Assembly: GCA_945861895.1 (NCBI GenBank)
Contig: CAMAWF010000006.1
Location: forward strand, 1 to 64,000
Length of the DNA: 64,000 nt
Direction of reading: 5' to 3'
From: Rhizobium sp. Q54
Lineage (GTDB): Bacteria > Pseudomonadota > Alphaproteobacteria > Rhizobiales > Xanthobacteraceae
Part shown: positions 1-19,799 of the stretch, piece by piece
Position numbering within the stretch: position 1 is the stretch's first letter
Layout of the letters: every line of letters begins with the position of its first letter
Made by a program: the position numbers and the translations under genes
The notes under the pieces: model-generated
Seen by the model: only the letters and a program-made list of their open reading frames with translations
Database searches by the model: none
What the model was told of the DNA's origin: nothing

Positions 1-1
1 C

Positions 2-3858
<3,857 letters not shown>

Positions 3859-3868
3859 CAAGCGTCAC

Positions 3869-3889
3869 GGCCGGGGATTTGCCCCGGCC
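3869..3889 (+). other. Hairpin in rpoB-rpoC spacer
   Basis: The 92-base rpoB-rpoC spacer contains a perfect 8-bp stem, GGCCGGGG (3869-3876) and CCCCGGCC (3882-3889), with a five-base ATTTG loop. No T-run follows, so it is not a classical terminator. It may protect or process the rpoBC mRNA. That function is an inference; only the inverted repeat is seen. Confidence 0.5.
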
Positions 3890-3950
3890 ATCCATGCGTT
3901 GGCGCGTCGAGACATAGATACGGCAGCCGGCACTGGCCGGCGTAGCGGAG

Positions 3951-8204
<4,254 letters not shown>

Positions 8205-8231
8205 CGTCGGCTGCAAACAAGAATGCAGAAG

Positions 8232-8255
8232 GCCGCCCAGTTGGGCGGCTTTTTT
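8232..8255 (+). terminator. Rho-independent terminator after rpoC
   Basis: A perfect 7-bp stem, GCCGCCC (8232-8238) and GGGCGGC (8243-8249), with an AGTT loop, is followed directly by six T residues. It starts 28 bases after the rpoC stop codon. It should end the rpoBC transcript and separate it from the str genes. Confidence 0.9.
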
Positions 8256-8369
8256 GCTGCGCGGGTCGTGCGTATTGGCCATCGCCTGCGGCGGTACGGC
8301 GCGCGGGGTCAGGGTGCCCTCCGCGCTGCGCTTGGGCCGCCAAAGTGCCTGTTTTCATGGGTTATCGGC

Positions 8370-8398
8370 TTGACTTGCGGGGGGGCGGCCGATACAAA
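8370..8398 (+). promoter_or_regulatory. Predicted sigma70-type promoter for the str operon
   Basis: TTGACT (8370-8375) is followed after 17 bases by TACAAA (8393-8398). The -35 box is preceded by C, giving the CTTGAC form usual in alphaproteobacteria. It lies just downstream of the rpoC terminator and is the best promoter candidate in the 505-base gap between rpoC and rpsL. Transcription from about 8405 would give a leader of roughly 300 bases. It is predicted from sequence alone. Confidence 0.55.
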
Positions 8399-8530
8399 CC
8401 GCCCACTTTTGGCAGGCGGTGAGCTTCGCTTGCTCGGAACGGCTGCTCGGCTAAGTCTTTGAGAGCGTAGCGTTTTTCTTGAAGGTTTGCCGGCGCACAA
8501 GCCTCGACGAATGAAGCTCAAACGCTGCCG

Positions 8531-8547
8531 CTGACAGCCGCTGTCAG
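8531..8547. other. Perfect palindrome in the rpsL leader
   Basis: CTGACAG and CTGTCAG are perfect 7-base inverted arms around a central CCG. They lie in the predicted untranslated leader of the str operon. The site could be an RNA hairpin or a protein-binding site. The rest of the 8205-8709 gap holds the rpoC terminator and the predicted promoter, and I see no credible gene there. Confidence 0.4.
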
Positions 8548-8709
8548 ATACCGGCTGCGATGCAGTCTTGCGTCGCGGTCTTCTGGGACGGATGAGCGCC
8601 CTTCCGCAGTTTGCGCGGATGGCGCGATTTCGTTTTGCGCGTGGGAAAGTCTTCCGCGCGTTCGATAATGTTTCCGGGCGCAAGCCCAACTGAGGTGCGA
8701 AGCGCAAGC

Positions 8710-9081
8710 ATGCCGACGATCAACCAGCTCATCCGCAAACCGCGGACCGCCGTGAAGAACCGCAACCGCGTGCCGGCGTTGCAGAACTCGCCGCAGAAGC
8801 GCGGCGTCTGCACCCGCGTCTATACGACGACGCCGAAGAAGCCGAACTCCGCGCTGCGCAAGGTCGCCAAGGTGCGCCTGACCAACGGCTTCGAAGTGAT
8901 CGGCTACATCCCGGGCGAGGGCCACAATCTGCAAGAGCACTCGGTGGTGATGATCCGCGGCGGCCGCGTGAAGGACCTACCGGGCGTGCGCTACCACATT
9001 CTGCGCGGCGTGCTCGACACCCAGGGCGTCAAGAACCGCAAGCAACGCCGGTCGAAATACGGAGCGAAGCGCCCGAAGTGA
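8710..9081 (+). CDS. rpsL: 30S ribosomal protein S12
   Basis: S12 lies at the decoding centre of the 30S subunit. The 123-residue length is the normal alphaproteobacterial size. Start ATG 8710 gives the invariant [12 protein letters not shown]; an in-frame upstream start at 8611 would add a sequence unlike S12. The lysines in [10 protein letters not shown] and GGRVKDLPG that control streptomycin response are wild type. It is the first gene of the str operon and is followed by rpsG after 83 bases. Confidence 0.98.
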   Translation: MPTINQLIRKPRTAVKNRNRVPALQNSPQKRGVCTRVYTTTPKKPNSALRKVAKVRLTNGFEVIGYIPGEGHNLQEHSVVMIRGGRVKDLPGVRYHILRGVLDTQGVKNRKQRRSKYGAKRPK

Positions 9082-9100
9082 CCCGAGCCTAGCGAGGGTC

Positions 9101-9132
9101 ATCCCCGGGCGAGCGAAGCGAGACCCGGGGAT
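9101..9132. repeat. Palindromic repeat between rpsL and rpsG
   Basis: ATCCCCGGG (9101-9109) and CCCGGGGAT (9124-9132) form a perfect 9-bp inverted repeat around a 14-base loop. It resembles the mobile palindromic units seen elsewhere in this window. In mRNA it would fold into a stable hairpin inside the str operon. No T-run follows. Confidence 0.6.
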
Positions 9133-9149
9133 CGCAACAGGAAAGATAG

Positions 9150-9635
<486 letters not shown>

Positions 9636-9674
9636 CGGGCCGGCCGGCGAACGAACGCAAGGAAGATTGCTTTA

Positions 9675-11747
9675 ATGCCACGCATCCACGCCATCGAAGA
9701 CTACCGCAATTTCGGCATCATGGCCCACATCGATGCCGGGAAGACGACGACGACTGAGCGGATTCTTTATTACACCGGCAAGAGCCACAAGATGGGCGAG
9801 GTGCATGACGGCGCCGCGACCATGGACTTCATGGAGCAGGAACAAGAGCGCGGCATTACCATCACCTCGGCCGCGACCACTGCGTTCTGGAAGGGCAAGC
9901 GCCTCAACATCATCGACACGCCAGGCCATGTCGACTTCACCATCGAGGTGGAGCGTTCCTTGCGCGTGCTCGACGGCGCGGTATGCGTGCTCGATTCCAA
10001 CCAGGGCGTCGAGCCGCAGACCGAAACGGTCTGGCGTCAGGGCGACAAATACAAGGTTCCACGCATCGTCTTCGCCAACAAGATGGACAAGATCGGCGCG
10101 GACTTTTTCCAGTGCCTGAAGGACATTATCGACCGCCTCGGCGCCAAGCCGATCGCGATCCAGCTCCCCATCGGCGCAGAGCAGCAATTCAAGGGTCTCA
10201 TCGATCTCGTGCGCATGAAGGGCGTCATCTGGGACGATGAAACGCTCGGCGCAGAATATAAAGATGTCGATATCCCCGCCGACATGCTCGAACAGGCCAA
10301 GGAATATCGCGAGAAGATGATCGAAGCCGCGGTCGATCTCGACGACGCGGCAATGACCGCCTATCTCGAGGGCAAGGAGCCCGACGAGGCAACGCTCAAG
10401 CGGCTGATCCGCAAGGCCGTGGTCACCGGCGCATTTTATCCGGTGTTGTGCGGCTCCGCTTTCAAGAACAAGGGCGTGCAGCCGCTGCTCGATGCGGTGG
10501 TCGATTATCTCCCCAGCCCGCTTGACGTGCCGGCGATCAAGGGCGCCGACGACAAAGGCAACGAAATCCTCCGCCATGCCGACGACAAGGAGCCGGTCTC
10601 GGCTCTCGCCTTCAAGATCATGGACGATCCCTTCGTCGGCACCATCACCTTCTGCCGCATCTATTCGGGCACGCTGGCGACCGGCATGCAGCTCATCAAC
10701 TCCACGCGCGAACGCAAGGAGCGGGTGGGGCGCATGTTGCTGATGCATGCGAACAACCGCGAGGACATCAAGGAAGCGTTTGCCGGCGACATCGTCGCGC
10801 TCGCGAGCCTGAAGGAGACCCGCACCGGCGATACGCTGTGCGATCCCAAGCAGCAGGTGATCCTGGAAAAGATGGAATTCCCCGAACCGGTGATCGAGAT
10901 CGCGATCGAGCCGAAGTCGAAGGCGGACCAGGAAAAACTCGGCGTGGCGCTCGCCAAGCTGGCGACCGAGGATCCCTCGTTCCGTGTTTCGACCGATCCG
11001 GAATCCGGCCAGACCATTCTCAAGGGCATGGGCGAGCTTCACCTCGACATCAAGGTCGACATTCTCAAGCGCACCTACAAGGTCGAGGCCAATATCGGCG
11101 CGCCGCAGGTGGCCTATCGCGAGAAGATCACCAAGCCGGTCACCATCGACTATCAGCACAAGAAGCAGACCGGCGGCACCGGCCAGTTCGCGCAAATCAA
11201 GATTATCGCCGAGCCATTGCCGCCCGCTTCGGGCTTCGTGTTCGAGAACGAGATCGTCGGCGGTGCGGTGCCTAAGGAATTCATCCCCGGCGTCGAGAAG
11301 GGTCTTGAATCCGTGCTTGGTGCCGGCGTGCTTGCGGGCTTCCCGGTGGTCGATCTTAAAGTGTCGCTGATCGACGGGCGCTATCACGACGTCGACTCGT
11401 CGGCGCTGGCGTTCGAAATCTGCGCGCGCGCGGCGTTGCGCGAAGCGCTGCAAAAGGGCGGCTCGGTGCTGCTCGAACCGATCATGAAGGTCGAGGTGGT
11501 GACGCCGGAGGACTATACCGGCGGCGTCATCGGCGACTTGAATTCACGGCGCGGCCAGATCCATGGCCAGGACATGCGCGGCAACGCCAACGTTGTTAAC
11601 GCGATGGTGCCGCTCGCCAACATGTTCGGCTACGTCAACACGTTGCGCTCGATGTCGCAGGGGCGCGCGACCTTCACCATGCAATTCGATCACTACGAGC
11701 AGGTACCGCAAAACGTCGCATTGGAAGTCCAGGCGAAGTACGCCTGA
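9675..11747 (+). CDS. fusA: Elongation factor G
   Basis: EF-G is the translocation GTPase. It has 690 aa, typical of alphaproteobacterial EF-G. The G1 loop [15 protein letters not shown], the switch [10 protein letters not shown] and the [10 protein letters not shown] specificity motif are all intact near the N-terminus. Domains II-V follow, including the region ending in the [11 protein letters not shown] motif. The start ATG 9675 gives [16 protein letters not shown]. It lies 39 bases after rpsG and 48 bases before tuf, consistent with one str transcript. Confidence 0.98.
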   Translation: MPRIHAIEDYRNFGIMAHIDAGKTTTTERILYYTGKSHKMGEVHDGAATMDFMEQEQERGITITSAATTAFWKGKRLNIIDTPGHVDFTIEVERSLRVLDGAVCVLDSNQGVEPQTETVWRQGDKYKVPRIVFANKMDKIGADFFQCLKDIIDRLGAKPIAIQLPIGAEQQFKGLIDLVRMKGVIWDDETLGAEYKDVDIPADMLEQAKEYREKMIEAAVDLDDAAMTAYLEGKEPDEATLKRLIRKAVVTGAFYPVLCGSAFKNKGVQPLLDAVVDYLPSPLDVPAIKGADDKGNEILRHADDKEPVSALAFKIMDDPFVGTITFCRIYSGTLATGMQLINSTRERKERVGRMLLMHANNREDIKEAFAGDIVALASLKETRTGDTLCDPKQQVILEKMEFPEPVIEIAIEPKSKADQEKLGVALAKLATEDPSFRVSTDPESGQTILKGMGELHLDIKVDILKRTYKVEANIGAPQVAYREKITKPVTIDYQHKKQTGGTGQFAQIKIIAEPLPPASGFVFENEIVGGAVPKEFIPGVEKGLESVLGAGVLAGFPVVDLKVSLIDGRYHDVDSSALAFEICARAALREALQKGGSVLLEPIMKVEVVTPEDYTGGVIGDLNSRRGQIHGQDMRGNANVVNAMVPLANMFGYVNTLRSMSQGRATFTMQFDHYEQVPQNVALEVQAKYA

Positions 11748-11795
11748 TCCTTTACGGCAAGATAACCAGGTAATTTTGGAGAGCTGGAGAGTCCC

Positions 11796-12986
<1,191 letters not shown>

Positions 12987-12997
12987 CGAGGCATCTG

Positions 12998-13030
12998 CCG
13001 TCATCGCTGGCACAAGCCCGGCGATGACGG
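12998..13030. repeat. Palindromic repeat between tuf and rpsJ
   Basis: CCGTCATCGC (12998-13007) and GCGATGACGG (13021-13030) are perfect 10-base inverted arms around a 13-base loop. This matches the GTCAT...ATGAC style of the dispersed repeats at 27152, 33441, 42357 and 43530. It lies 11 bases after the tuf stop. No T-run follows, so it is not an obvious terminator. Confidence 0.6.
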
Positions 13031-13049
13031 AAGAAAAGAGACAGGATCA

Positions 13050-13358
13050 ATGAACGGCCAGAATATCCGGATTCGGCTCAAGGCGTTCGATCACCGCATC
13101 CTCGATGCGTCGACGCGCGAGATCGTCAACACGGCCAAGCGCACCGGCGCTCAGGTCCGCGGGCCGATACCGCTGCCGACACGGATCGAGAAGTTCACGG
13201 TCAACCGCTCGCCGCACGTCGACAAGAAAAGCCGCGAACAATTCGAGATGCGCACGCACAAGCGCCTGCTCGATATCGTCGATCCGACGCCGCAGACGGT
13301 CGATGCGCTCATGAAGCTCGATCTCGCCGCCGGCGTCGACGTCGAGATCAAGCTCTGA
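13050..13358 (+). CDS. rpsJ: 30S ribosomal protein S10
   Basis: S10 is a 30S head protein and, in other bacteria, an antitermination factor with NusB. The 102-residue protein has the normal length and the typical [19 protein letters not shown] start. The C-terminus ([11 protein letters not shown]) is standard. It opens the S10 gene block and is preceded by an AGGA ribosome site. rplC begins 28 bases downstream. Confidence 0.98.
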   Translation: MNGQNIRIRLKAFDHRILDASTREIVNTAKRTGAQVRGPIPLPTRIEKFTVNRSPHVDKKSREQFEMRTHKRLLDIVDPTPQTVDALMKLDLAAGVDVEIKL

Positions 13359-13386
13359 CCGGTTGGGTACGAAGGAAGCAAGAACA

Positions 13387-14139
13387 ATGCGCTCCGGTGT
13401 GATCGCACAGAAGGTCGGAATGACCCGCCTCTTTACCGAGGCCGGCGTACACGTGCCGGTGACGGTGCTGCGTCTTGGGCATTGCCAGGTGATCGCTCAT
13501 CGCAGCAAGGACAAGAACGGTTACGTCGCGCTGCAGCTCGGCGCGGGCGCGCGCAAGGTTTCCCGCATGAGCAAGGCCGAGCGCGGCCATATGGCGGCCT
13601 CGAAGGTAGAGCCCAAGCGCAAATTGGCCGAGTTTCGCGTCAGCGACGATGCCCTGATCCCGGTCGGCGCCGAGATCACCGCCGATCATTTCATCGTCGG
13701 GCAATTCGTCGATGTCACCGGCACCTCCGTCGGCAAGGGTTTTGCCGGCGGCATGAAGCGCTGGAATTTCGCCGGCTTGCGCGCCTCGCACGGCGTGTCG
13801 GTGTCGCACCGCTCGATCGGATCGACCGGCGGCCGTCAGGACCCCGGCAGGACCTTCAAGAACAAGAAAATGCCCGGCCACATGGGCGTCGATCGCGTGA
13901 CCACGCTCAATGTTAAAGTGGTGCAGCTCGATGTTGCGCGCGGCCTCATCCTGGTCGAGGGCGCGGTGCCCGGCGCCAAGGGCGGCTGGATTCGCGTGCG
14001 CGACGCGGTCAAGCGCGCGTTGCCGAAAGAGGCGCCGAAGCCCGGAAAATTCCGGCTGGCGGATGCCCCCGCAGAAAAGCCCGCTGAAACACCGGCCGCC
14101 GAGGCCGGTGCCGCCCCCGCCAAGACCGAGGGCGCGTGA
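13387..14139 (+). CDS. rplC: 50S ribosomal protein L3
   Basis: L3 binds the 3' end of 23S rRNA and helps start 50S assembly. Start ATG 13387 ([16 protein letters not shown]) is preceded by AAGGAAG; an in-frame TTG at 13363 is less likely. The product is 250 aa. It contains the conserved [15 protein letters not shown] and [18 protein letters not shown] segments. The C-terminus is an Ala/Pro/Glu-rich tail of about 25 residues, which is common in this group. It ends one base before rplD. Confidence 0.98.
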   Translation: MRSGVIAQKVGMTRLFTEAGVHVPVTVLRLGHCQVIAHRSKDKNGYVALQLGAGARKVSRMSKAERGHMAASKVEPKRKLAEFRVSDDALIPVGAEITADHFIVGQFVDVTGTSVGKGFAGGMKRWNFAGLRASHGVSVSHRSIGSTGGRQDPGRTFKNKKMPGHMGVDRVTTLNVKVVQLDVARGLILVEGAVPGAKGGWIRVRDAVKRALPKEAPKPGKFRLADAPAEKPAETPAAEAGAAPAKTEGA

Positions 14140-14140
14140 C

Positions 14141-14761
14141 ATGGAAATGAAGATCACCACGCTGGACGGAAAGGCCGCGGGCTCGGCGACGCTGCCGGAT
14201 GCCATTTTCGGCCTCGAGCCGCGTTCCGACATTTTGCAGCGCTGCGTCAAATGGCAGCTTTCGCGCCGCCAGCGCGGCACCCGCAAGACCAAGGGACGCA
14301 GCGACATCAACCGCACCAAGAAGAAGGTCGGCCAGCAAAAGGGCGGCGGCGTCGCCCGTCACGGCGCGGCGAGCGCAAACCTGTTCCGCGGCGGCGGGCG
14401 CTCGTTCGGTCCGGTCGTGCGCAGCCATGCCACCGATTTGCCGAAGAAAGTACGCGCGCTGGCGCTCAAGCACGCTTTGTCCGCCAAGGCCAAGGATGGC
14501 GGCATCATCCTGATCGACAAGGCGTCGGTGAAGGACGGCAAGACCAAAATTCTCGCCCAGCACTTCGACAAGCTCGGGCTGATCAATGCGCTGATCGTGG
14601 ACGGCGCCGTCGTCGAGGCAAGCTTCAAGTCCGCCGCGCGCAACATCCCGAACATCGACGTGCTGCCGGTGCAGGGCATCAACGTCTACGACATTCTGCG
14701 GCGCAAGAAGCTTGTGCTCACCAAAGCAGCGCTCGATGCGTTGGAGGCGCGTTTCAAATGA
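14141..14761 (+). CDS. rplD: 50S ribosomal protein L4
   Basis: L4 lines the exit tunnel of the 50S subunit. The start ATG 14141 gives [15 protein letters not shown] and a 206-residue protein of normal length. The conserved [15 protein letters not shown] and [18 protein letters not shown] loops are present. An upstream in-frame extension overlaps rplC and does not look like L4. The TGA stop overlaps the rplW ATG (ATGA at 14758), indicating translational coupling. Confidence 0.98.
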   Translation: MEMKITTLDGKAAGSATLPDAIFGLEPRSDILQRCVKWQLSRRQRGTRKTKGRSDINRTKKKVGQQKGGGVARHGAASANLFRGGGRSFGPVVRSHATDLPKKVRALALKHALSAKAKDGGIILIDKASVKDGKTKILAQHFDKLGLINALIVDGAVVEASFKSAARNIPNIDVLPVQGINVYDILRRKKLVLTKAALDALEARFK

Positions 14762-15057
14762 CCACGCCCGATCCGCGCCATTACGACATCATCCTTTCGC
14801 CGGTCATCACCGAAAAGGCGACGATGGCCTCCGAGCACAGCAAGGTCGTGTTCAAGGTCGCCGGCCATGCCACCAAGCCGCAGATCAAGGAAGCGGTGGA
14901 GAAGCTGTTCGACGTCAAGGTCAAGCGCGTCAACACGCTCAATCGCAAAGGCAAGTTCAAGCTGTTCAAGGGCATCGCCGGGCGGCACTCGGACTTCAAG
15001 CGCGCGATCGTGACTCTGGAAGAGGGTCACAAGATCGACGTGACCACCGGGTTGTAA
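14758..15057 (+). CDS. rplW: 50S ribosomal protein L23
   Basis: L23 sits at the tunnel exit and is the docking site for trigger factor and SRP. ATG 14758 overlaps the rplD stop by four bases. The 99-residue product [20 protein letters not shown] is full length and ends [14 protein letters not shown]. rplB begins 12 bases later. Confidence 0.98.
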   Translation: MTTPDPRHYDIILSPVITEKATMASEHSKVVFKVAGHATKPQIKEAVEKLFDVKVKRVNTLNRKGKFKLFKGIAGRHSDFKRAIVTLEEGHKIDVTTGL

Positions 15058-15069
15058 GGGAACCGCGTC

Positions 15070-15900
15070 ATGGCACTCAAAAGCTACAACCCGACCACGC
15101 CAGGCCAGCGTCAGCTCGTCACCGTCGACCGCTCGTCGCTCTATCGCGGCAAGCCGGTCAAGGCGCTGACCGAGGGCGCGATCTCGACCGGCGGACGCAA
15201 CAACAATGGCCGCACCACCGTGCGCTTCCGCGGCGGCGGTCATAAACAGGCCTATCGCAAGGTCGACTTCAAGCGCACCAAGCACGACATGGTGGCGACG
15301 GTTGAGCGCATCGAATACGACCCGAACCGGACCGCCTTCATCGCCCTGGTAAAATATGCCGACGGCGAACTCTCTTATATTCTGGCGCCGCAGCGTCTCG
15401 GCCCCGGCGACAGCATCATCGCGGCGGAAAGCGCCGACGTGAAGCCGGGCAATGCCATGCCGATCGCGAATATTCCGGTCGGCACCATCGTGCACAATAT
15501 CGAGATCAAGATCGGCAAGGGCGGGCAGATCGCGCGCTCGGCCGGCAGCTACGCGCAGATCGTCGGACGCGACCAGAATTACGTCATCCTGCGGCTCAAT
15601 TCGGCCGAGCAACGCCTGGTGCATGGCCGCTGCATGGCGACGATCGGCGCGGTGTCGAACCCCGACAACATGAACATCACCATCGGCAAGGCCGGCCGCA
15701 AGCGCTGGATGGGATGGCGTCCGCACAATCGCGGCATCTCGATGAACCCGGTCGATCATCCGCACGGCGGCCGCACCAACGGCGGCGGTCATTGGACCAC
15801 GCCGTGGGGCTTCCCGACCAAGGGCAAAAAGACGCGAAAGAACAAATCGACAAAGAAATTCATCATCGCCAGCCGCCACGAGCGGAAGAAGCAGAAGTAG
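15070..15900 (+). CDS. rplB: 50S ribosomal protein L2
   Basis: L2 is needed for subunit joining and peptidyl-transferase activity. The product has 276 aa, near the usual 275-278. The conserved C-terminal motif [14 protein letters not shown] contains the functionally important histidine. It ends in a basic RHERKKQK tail. It belongs to the compact S10 gene run, 10 bases before rpsS. Confidence 0.98.
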   Translation: MALKSYNPTTPGQRQLVTVDRSSLYRGKPVKALTEGAISTGGRNNNGRTTVRFRGGGHKQAYRKVDFKRTKHDMVATVERIEYDPNRTAFIALVKYADGELSYILAPQRLGPGDSIIAAESADVKPGNAMPIANIPVGTIVHNIEIKIGKGGQIARSAGSYAQIVGRDQNYVILRLNSAEQRLVHGRCMATIGAVSNPDNMNITIGKAGRKRWMGWRPHNRGISMNPVDHPHGGRTNGGGHWTTPWGFPTKGKKTRKNKSTKKFIIASRHERKKQK

Positions 15901-15910
15901 GACGAGCATC

Positions 15911-16246
15911 ATGACGCGTTCGGTGTGGAAAGGCCCGTTTGTCGATGGCTACCTCCTGAGGAAGGCGGAGGTCGCGCGCTCGTCGGGCCGGCACGAGATG
16001 ATCAAGATCTGGAGCCGGCGCTCGACCATCCTGCCGCAATTCGTCGGGCTCCATTTCGGCGTCTACAACGGGCAGAAGCACATTCCGGTGATGGTGACCG
16101 AGGAAATGGTCGGTCACAAATTCGGCGAGAACTCGCCGACGCGCACCTTTTACGGCCATTCATCCGATCGCAAGGCCAAGCGCACCGGCGCGGCGACGCC
16201 GGGCGCGGCGGCTCCTGCCGCTGCCCCCGCACCGGCCGCAAGCTAG
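15911..16246 (+). CDS. rpsS: 30S ribosomal protein S19 with Ala/Pro tail
   Basis: S19 forms a complex with S13 in the 30S head. Residues 1 to about 90 are standard S19 ([16 protein letters not shown] through [22 protein letters not shown]). The usual length is about 92 aa, but this product has 111. The extra C-terminus is a disordered Ala/Pro-rich segment. The stop is clean, and rplV begins 16 bases later. Confidence 0.97.
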   Translation: MTRSVWKGPFVDGYLLRKAEVARSSGRHEMIKIWSRRSTILPQFVGLHFGVYNGQKHIPVMVTEEMVGHKFGENSPTRTFYGHSSDRKAKRTGAATPGAAAPAAAPAPAAS

Positions 16247-16262
16247 GACTGAGAATTGGGTC

Positions 16263-16649
16263 ATGGGTAAAACCGCTCGCGAAAGAGATCTCCCCGACAA
16301 CGAGGCCAAAGCGGTCGCCCGGATGCTCCGGATATCGCCGCAGAAGCTCAATCTTGTCGCGCAGATGATCCGCGGCAAAAAGGTCGCGAGCGCGCTCGCC
16401 GATCTCGAATTTTCGCGCAAGCGCATCGCCAAGGATGTGCGCAAGTGCCTGGAATCCGCCATCGCCAACGCCGAGAACAATCACGACCTCGATGTCGACG
16501 AGCTCATCGTCTCCGAGGCGAGCGTCGGCAAGGCGCTGGTGATCAAACGTTTCACGCCGCGCGGCCGCGGCAAAGTGGGTCGAATTTTCAAGCCGTTCTC
16601 GCACCTGACCATCATCGTACGTGAGGTCGCGGCCGAGGCGAAAGCTTGA
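16263..16649 (+). CDS. rplV: 50S ribosomal protein L22
   Basis: L22 reaches into the exit tunnel with an extended beta hairpin, seen here as the [21 protein letters not shown] region. The 128-residue length is normal for rhizobia. The start ATG 16263 gives [20 protein letters not shown]. It lies 16 bases before rpsC. Confidence 0.97.
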   Translation: MGKTARERDLPDNEAKAVARMLRISPQKLNLVAQMIRGKKVASALADLEFSRKRIAKDVRKCLESAIANAENNHDLDVDELIVSEASVGKALVIKRFTPRGRGKVGRIFKPFSHLTIIVREVAAEAKA

Positions 16650-16665
16650 GATGAGGAGATAGTCG

Positions 16666-17364
16666 ATGGGTCAAAAGGTCAATCCGATCGGGCTGCGGCT
16701 CGGCATCAACCGGACCTGGGATTCGCGCTGGTACGCCGGCAAGAGCGAATACGGCACGCTGTTGCACGAGGACATCAAGATCCGCGCCGAATTGATGAAG
16801 CTGCTCAAGCAGGCCGCGGTATCGAAGATCGTGATCGAGCGCCCGCACAAGAAGTGCCGCGTGACGATCCATTCCGCGCGTCCCGGCGTGGTGATCGGCA
16901 AAAAGGGCGCCGACATCGAGAAGCTGCGCAAGGCGGTTGCCAAGATGACCGACAGCGATGTGGTCATCAACATCATCGAAATCCGCAAGCCGGAACTCGA
17001 CGCCCAGCTGGTCGCCGAATCGATCGCCCAGCAGCTTGAGCGGCGCGTCGCCTTCCGCCGCGCCATGAAGCGCGCGGTGCAGTCCTCGATGCGGCTTGGC
17101 GCCGAGGGTATCCGCATCAATTGCTCCGGCCGTCTCGGCGGCGCCGAGATCGCGCGCATGGAATGGTATCGCGAAGGCCGCGTGCCGCTGCATACTCTGC
17201 GCGCCGACGTCGACTACGGCGTCGCCACCGCCTTCACCACCTACGGCACCTGCGGCGTGAAGGTGTGGATATTCAAGGGCGAAATTCTCGAACACGACCC
17301 GATGGCGCAGGACAAGAAACTGGCCGAAGGCGAACAGGGCCGTCCGCGCCGCGACGCGGCCTGA
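16666..17364 (+). CDS. rpsC: 30S ribosomal protein S3
   Basis: S3 is a 30S head protein at the mRNA entry site. The KH domain is visible with the [17 protein letters not shown] motif near residue 75. The protein has 232 aa, within the normal range, and ends in a short charged tail. Start ATG 16666 gives [20 protein letters not shown], the family N-terminus. The RBS is GAGGAGATAG. Confidence 0.98.
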   Translation: MGQKVNPIGLRLGINRTWDSRWYAGKSEYGTLLHEDIKIRAELMKLLKQAAVSKIVIERPHKKCRVTIHSARPGVVIGKKGADIEKLRKAVAKMTDSDVVINIIEIRKPELDAQLVAESIAQQLERRVAFRRAMKRAVQSSMRLGAEGIRINCSGRLGGAEIARMEWYREGRVPLHTLRADVDYGVATAFTTYGTCGVKVWIFKGEILEHDPMAQDKKLAEGEQGRPRRDAA

Positions 17365-17392
17365 ACGGTCAAAGGAACAAGAGCGTTAAGTC

Positions 17393-17806
17393 ATGTTGCA
17401 ACCAGCCCGCACGAAATTCCGCAAGGCTCACAAAGGCCGCATCCATGGTCTTGCGACCAGCGGCCAGGACCTGGTGTTCGGCCAATACGGGCTCAAGGCG
17501 CTGGAGCCGGAGCGGGTGACCGCGCGCCAGATCGAGGCCGCGCGCCGCGCGCTCACCCGCCATATGAAGCGCATGGGCCGGGTCTGGATCCGCGTATTTC
17601 CGGACGTGCCGGTGTCGAAGAAGCCGCTCGAAGTGCGCATGGGCTCGGGCAAGGGAACGCCGGAATTGTGGGTGTGCCGCGTGAAGCCCGGCCGCATTCT
17701 GTTCGAGCTCGATGGCATCCCGATGGCCTTGGCGCGCGAGGCGCTGGCGCTCGCCGCCGCCAAGCTGCCGATCAAAACCCGTTTCGTCGCGCGCATCGCG
17801 GAGTAG
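17393..17806 (+). CDS. rplP: 50S ribosomal protein L16
   Basis: L16 organises the A-site tRNA-binding area of the 50S subunit. The 137-residue length is standard, with start [16 protein letters not shown] and the conserved [21 protein letters not shown] segment. It lies seven bases before rpmC. Confidence 0.98.
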   Translation: MLQPARTKFRKAHKGRIHGLATSGQDLVFGQYGLKALEPERVTARQIEAARRALTRHMKRMGRVWIRVFPDVPVSKKPLEVRMGSGKGTPELWVCRVKPGRILFELDGIPMALAREALALAAAKLPIKTRFVARIAE

Positions 17807-17813
17807 CAGGATC

Positions 17814-18128
17814 ATGAAAGCCGCCGATGCCAGAGCGATGACGGTCGATCAACTCGACGACGAGGTGCTCAAGCTCAAGAAGGAGCAGTTCAACCTGCGC
17901 TTCCAGCGTGCCACCGGCCAACTGGAAAACACCGCGCGCGTGCGGGTGATCCGGCGCGATATCGCGCGCATGAAGACCGTCGCAACGCAGAAGCGCGCAG
18001 GCGCGCCGGTGCCGGCGGCGAGTGCGAAGCCGGCAGGTGAGCCTAAAGCTGCGGCCAAGCCGAAGACGGCGAAGCCGAAATCCGCCGCGAAGCCGAAGTC
18101 CGGCGCCGGCCGCAAGTCGAAGAAGTAA
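17814..18128 (+). CDS. rpmC: 50S ribosomal protein L29 with long basic tail
   Basis: L29 is a small helical-hairpin protein near the tunnel exit. Residues 1 to about 62 match the family ([22 protein letters not shown] then [15 protein letters not shown]). The usual length is 65-70 aa, but this product is 104 aa. The extra C-terminus is an Ala/Lys/Pro-rich segment with repeated AKPK-type units. Start ATG 17814 directly follows rplP. The tail is in frame and runs to a clean stop before rpsQ. Confidence 0.96.
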   Translation: MKAADARAMTVDQLDDEVLKLKKEQFNLRFQRATGQLENTARVRVIRRDIARMKTVATQKRAGAPVPAASAKPAGEPKAAAKPKTAKPKSAAKPKSGAGRKSKK

Positions 18129-18139
18129 GGGGTTCTGAG

Positions 18140-18391
18140 ATGCCAAAGCGAACGCTCCAGGGCGTCGTGGTGAGCGACAAGCAGGACAAGACCGTCGTCG
18201 TGCGCGTCGAGCGGCGTTTCACCCATCCGGTCATGAAGAAGACCGTGCGGCGGTCGGAGAAATACCACGCGCATGACGCGACCAACGAATTCTCGGTCGG
18301 CGACATCGTGTGGATCCAGGAGCACAAGCCGATTTCCAAGCTCAAGCGCTGGGCCGTCACCCGGGGCGAAAAGAAAAAGAAAGTGCAGTGA
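18140..18391 (+). CDS. rpsQ: 30S ribosomal protein S17
   Basis: S17 is an early 16S rRNA-binding protein. It has 83 aa, the standard length, with [18 protein letters not shown] and the conserved [10 protein letters not shown] motif. It is the last gene of the S10 block. A 64-base gap separates it from rplN. Confidence 0.98.
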   Translation: MPKRTLQGVVVSDKQDKTVVVRVERRFTHPVMKKTVRRSEKYHAHDATNEFSVGDIVWIQEHKPISKLKRWAVTRGEKKKKVQ

Positions 18392-18455
18392 GCGCCATGC
18401 GCATGATTTGGCGGCAAATTAACGTGCTGCGAGCAAACAAGACGGGGACCGCATC

Positions 18456-18824
18456 ATGATTCAGATGCAGACAAACCTCGACGTGGCGGACAATTCCGGC
18501 GCGCGTCGCGTCATGTGCATCAAGGTGCTGGGCGGCTCGAAGCGCAAATACGCCACCATCGGCGACGTCATCGTGGTGTCGGTGAAGGAAGCCATCCCGC
18601 GCGGGCGCGTGAAGAAAGGCGAGGTGATGAAGGCGGTCGTGGTGCGCATCCGCAAGGACATCCGCCGCCCCGACGGTTCCGTCATCCGCTTCGACCGCAA
18701 TGCCGCGGTGCTCATCACGCCGCAGATGGAGCCGGTCGGCACCCGCATCTTCGGGCCGGTGCCGCGCGAATTGCGCGCCAAGAACCACATGAAGATCATC
18801 TCGCTCGCGCCGGAGGTGCTGTGA
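18456..18824 (+). CDS. rplN: 50S ribosomal protein L14
   Basis: L14 contacts 16S rRNA across the subunit interface. The 122-residue protein starts [27 protein letters not shown], the invariant N-terminus. It opens the spc block. The stop overlaps the rplX start by one base (TGATG at 18822-18826), indicating coupling. Confidence 0.98.
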   Translation: MIQMQTNLDVADNSGARRVMCIKVLGGSKRKYATIGDVIVVSVKEAIPRGRVKKGEVMKAVVVRIRKDIRRPDGSVIRFDRNAAVLITPQMEPVGTRIFGPVPRELRAKNHMKIISLAPEVL

Positions 18825-19150
18825 TGGCGGCGAAGATCCGTAAGGGCGACAAGGTCGTCGTGCTTGCCGGCCGCGACCGCGGCCGCAACGGCGAAGTGAT
18901 CGAAGTGCGCCCGGCGCAGGAGCGCGCGCTGGTGCGCGGCATCAATATGGTCAAGCGCCATCAGCGCCAGACGCCGCAGCAGGAGGGCGGGATCATCTCC
19001 AAGGAATCCACCATCCACCTGTCCAACCTCGCGGTCGCCGACCCCAAGGACGGCAAAGCGACCCGCGTGGGCTTCAAGTTTGTCGGCGAGGGTCACGACC
19101 GCAAGAAGGTGCGCTTCTCCAAGCGCACGGGAGTCGAGATCGATGGCTGA
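18824..19150 (+). CDS. rplX: 50S ribosomal protein L24
   Basis: L24 is an assembly initiator of the 50S subunit. Start ATG 18824 overlaps the rplN stop; the 108-residue product [23 protein letters not shown] contains the KOW motif. Its last eight bases overlap the rplE start. Confidence 0.97.
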   Translation: MAAKIRKGDKVVVLAGRDRGRNGEVIEVRPAQERALVRGINMVKRHQRQTPQQEGGIISKESTIHLSNLAVADPKDGKATRVGFKFVGEGHDRKKVRFSKRTGVEIDG

Positions 19151-19760
19151 AATCCAAAACGCCGATACGGCAAAGAGTGGCGGTCAGAAACCGGCTGCGC
19201 CGAAGCAACGCACGCATTATGTGCCGCGGCTGCGGACCCATTTCGACGAAGTCGTGCGCGAACAGCTTATCAAGCAGTTCGGCTACACCAACAAGATGCA
19301 GGTGCCGACGATCACCAAGGTCGTGCTCAACATGGGCATCGGCGAAGCGGTCGCAGACCGCAAGAAGGTCGAGTCGGCGGCCGTCGATCTCGCCATGATC
19401 GCCGGGCAAAAGCCGGTCATTACCTTGGCGCGCAAGTCGATCGCCACCTACAAGCTGCGCGACGGCCAAGCCATCGGCTGCAAGGTCACGCTGCGCAAGG
19501 CGCGCATGTACGACTTCATCGACCGGCTCATCACGATAGCGCTGCCGCGGGTGCGCGACTTCCGCGGGCTCAATCCCAAAAGCTTCGACGGCCGCGGCAA
19601 CTTCACCATCGGCATCAAAGAGCACATCATCTTCCCGGAGATCGATTTCGACAAAACCGACGATAGCTGGGGATTAGACATCACCGTTTGCACCAGCGCG
19701 CGCAACGACGAAGAAGCCCGTGCGCTTTTGAGCGCATTCAATTTCCCGTTCCGGCAGTGA
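19143..19760 (+). CDS. rplE: 50S ribosomal protein L5 with N-terminal extension
   Basis: L5 binds 5S rRNA and the central protuberance. The core ([17 protein letters not shown] through [11 protein letters not shown]) is complete. ATG 19143 gives 205 aa, about 20 more than usual, because of a polar N-terminal stretch ([15 protein letters not shown]...). This start overlaps rplX by eight bases, and no later ATG precedes the conserved core, so the extension appears real. Confidence 0.96.
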   Translation: MAEIQNADTAKSGGQKPAAPKQRTHYVPRLRTHFDEVVREQLIKQFGYTNKMQVPTITKVVLNMGIGEAVADRKKVESAAVDLAMIAGQKPVITLARKSIATYKLRDGQAIGCKVTLRKARMYDFIDRLITIALPRVRDFRGLNPKSFDGRGNFTIGIKEHIIFPEIDFDKTDDSWGLDITVCTSARNDEEARALLSAFNFPFRQ

Positions 19761-19799
19761 GGGGCTCGCCCCTCAAACGCGGAAAGCCAGGAGCATAGA

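Noticed and set aside
8309-8940. Minus-strand open frames in the rpoC-rpsL gap
   Set aside because: They overlap the predicted promoter and leader and run into rpsL. The sequences look like shadow frames with no family motif.
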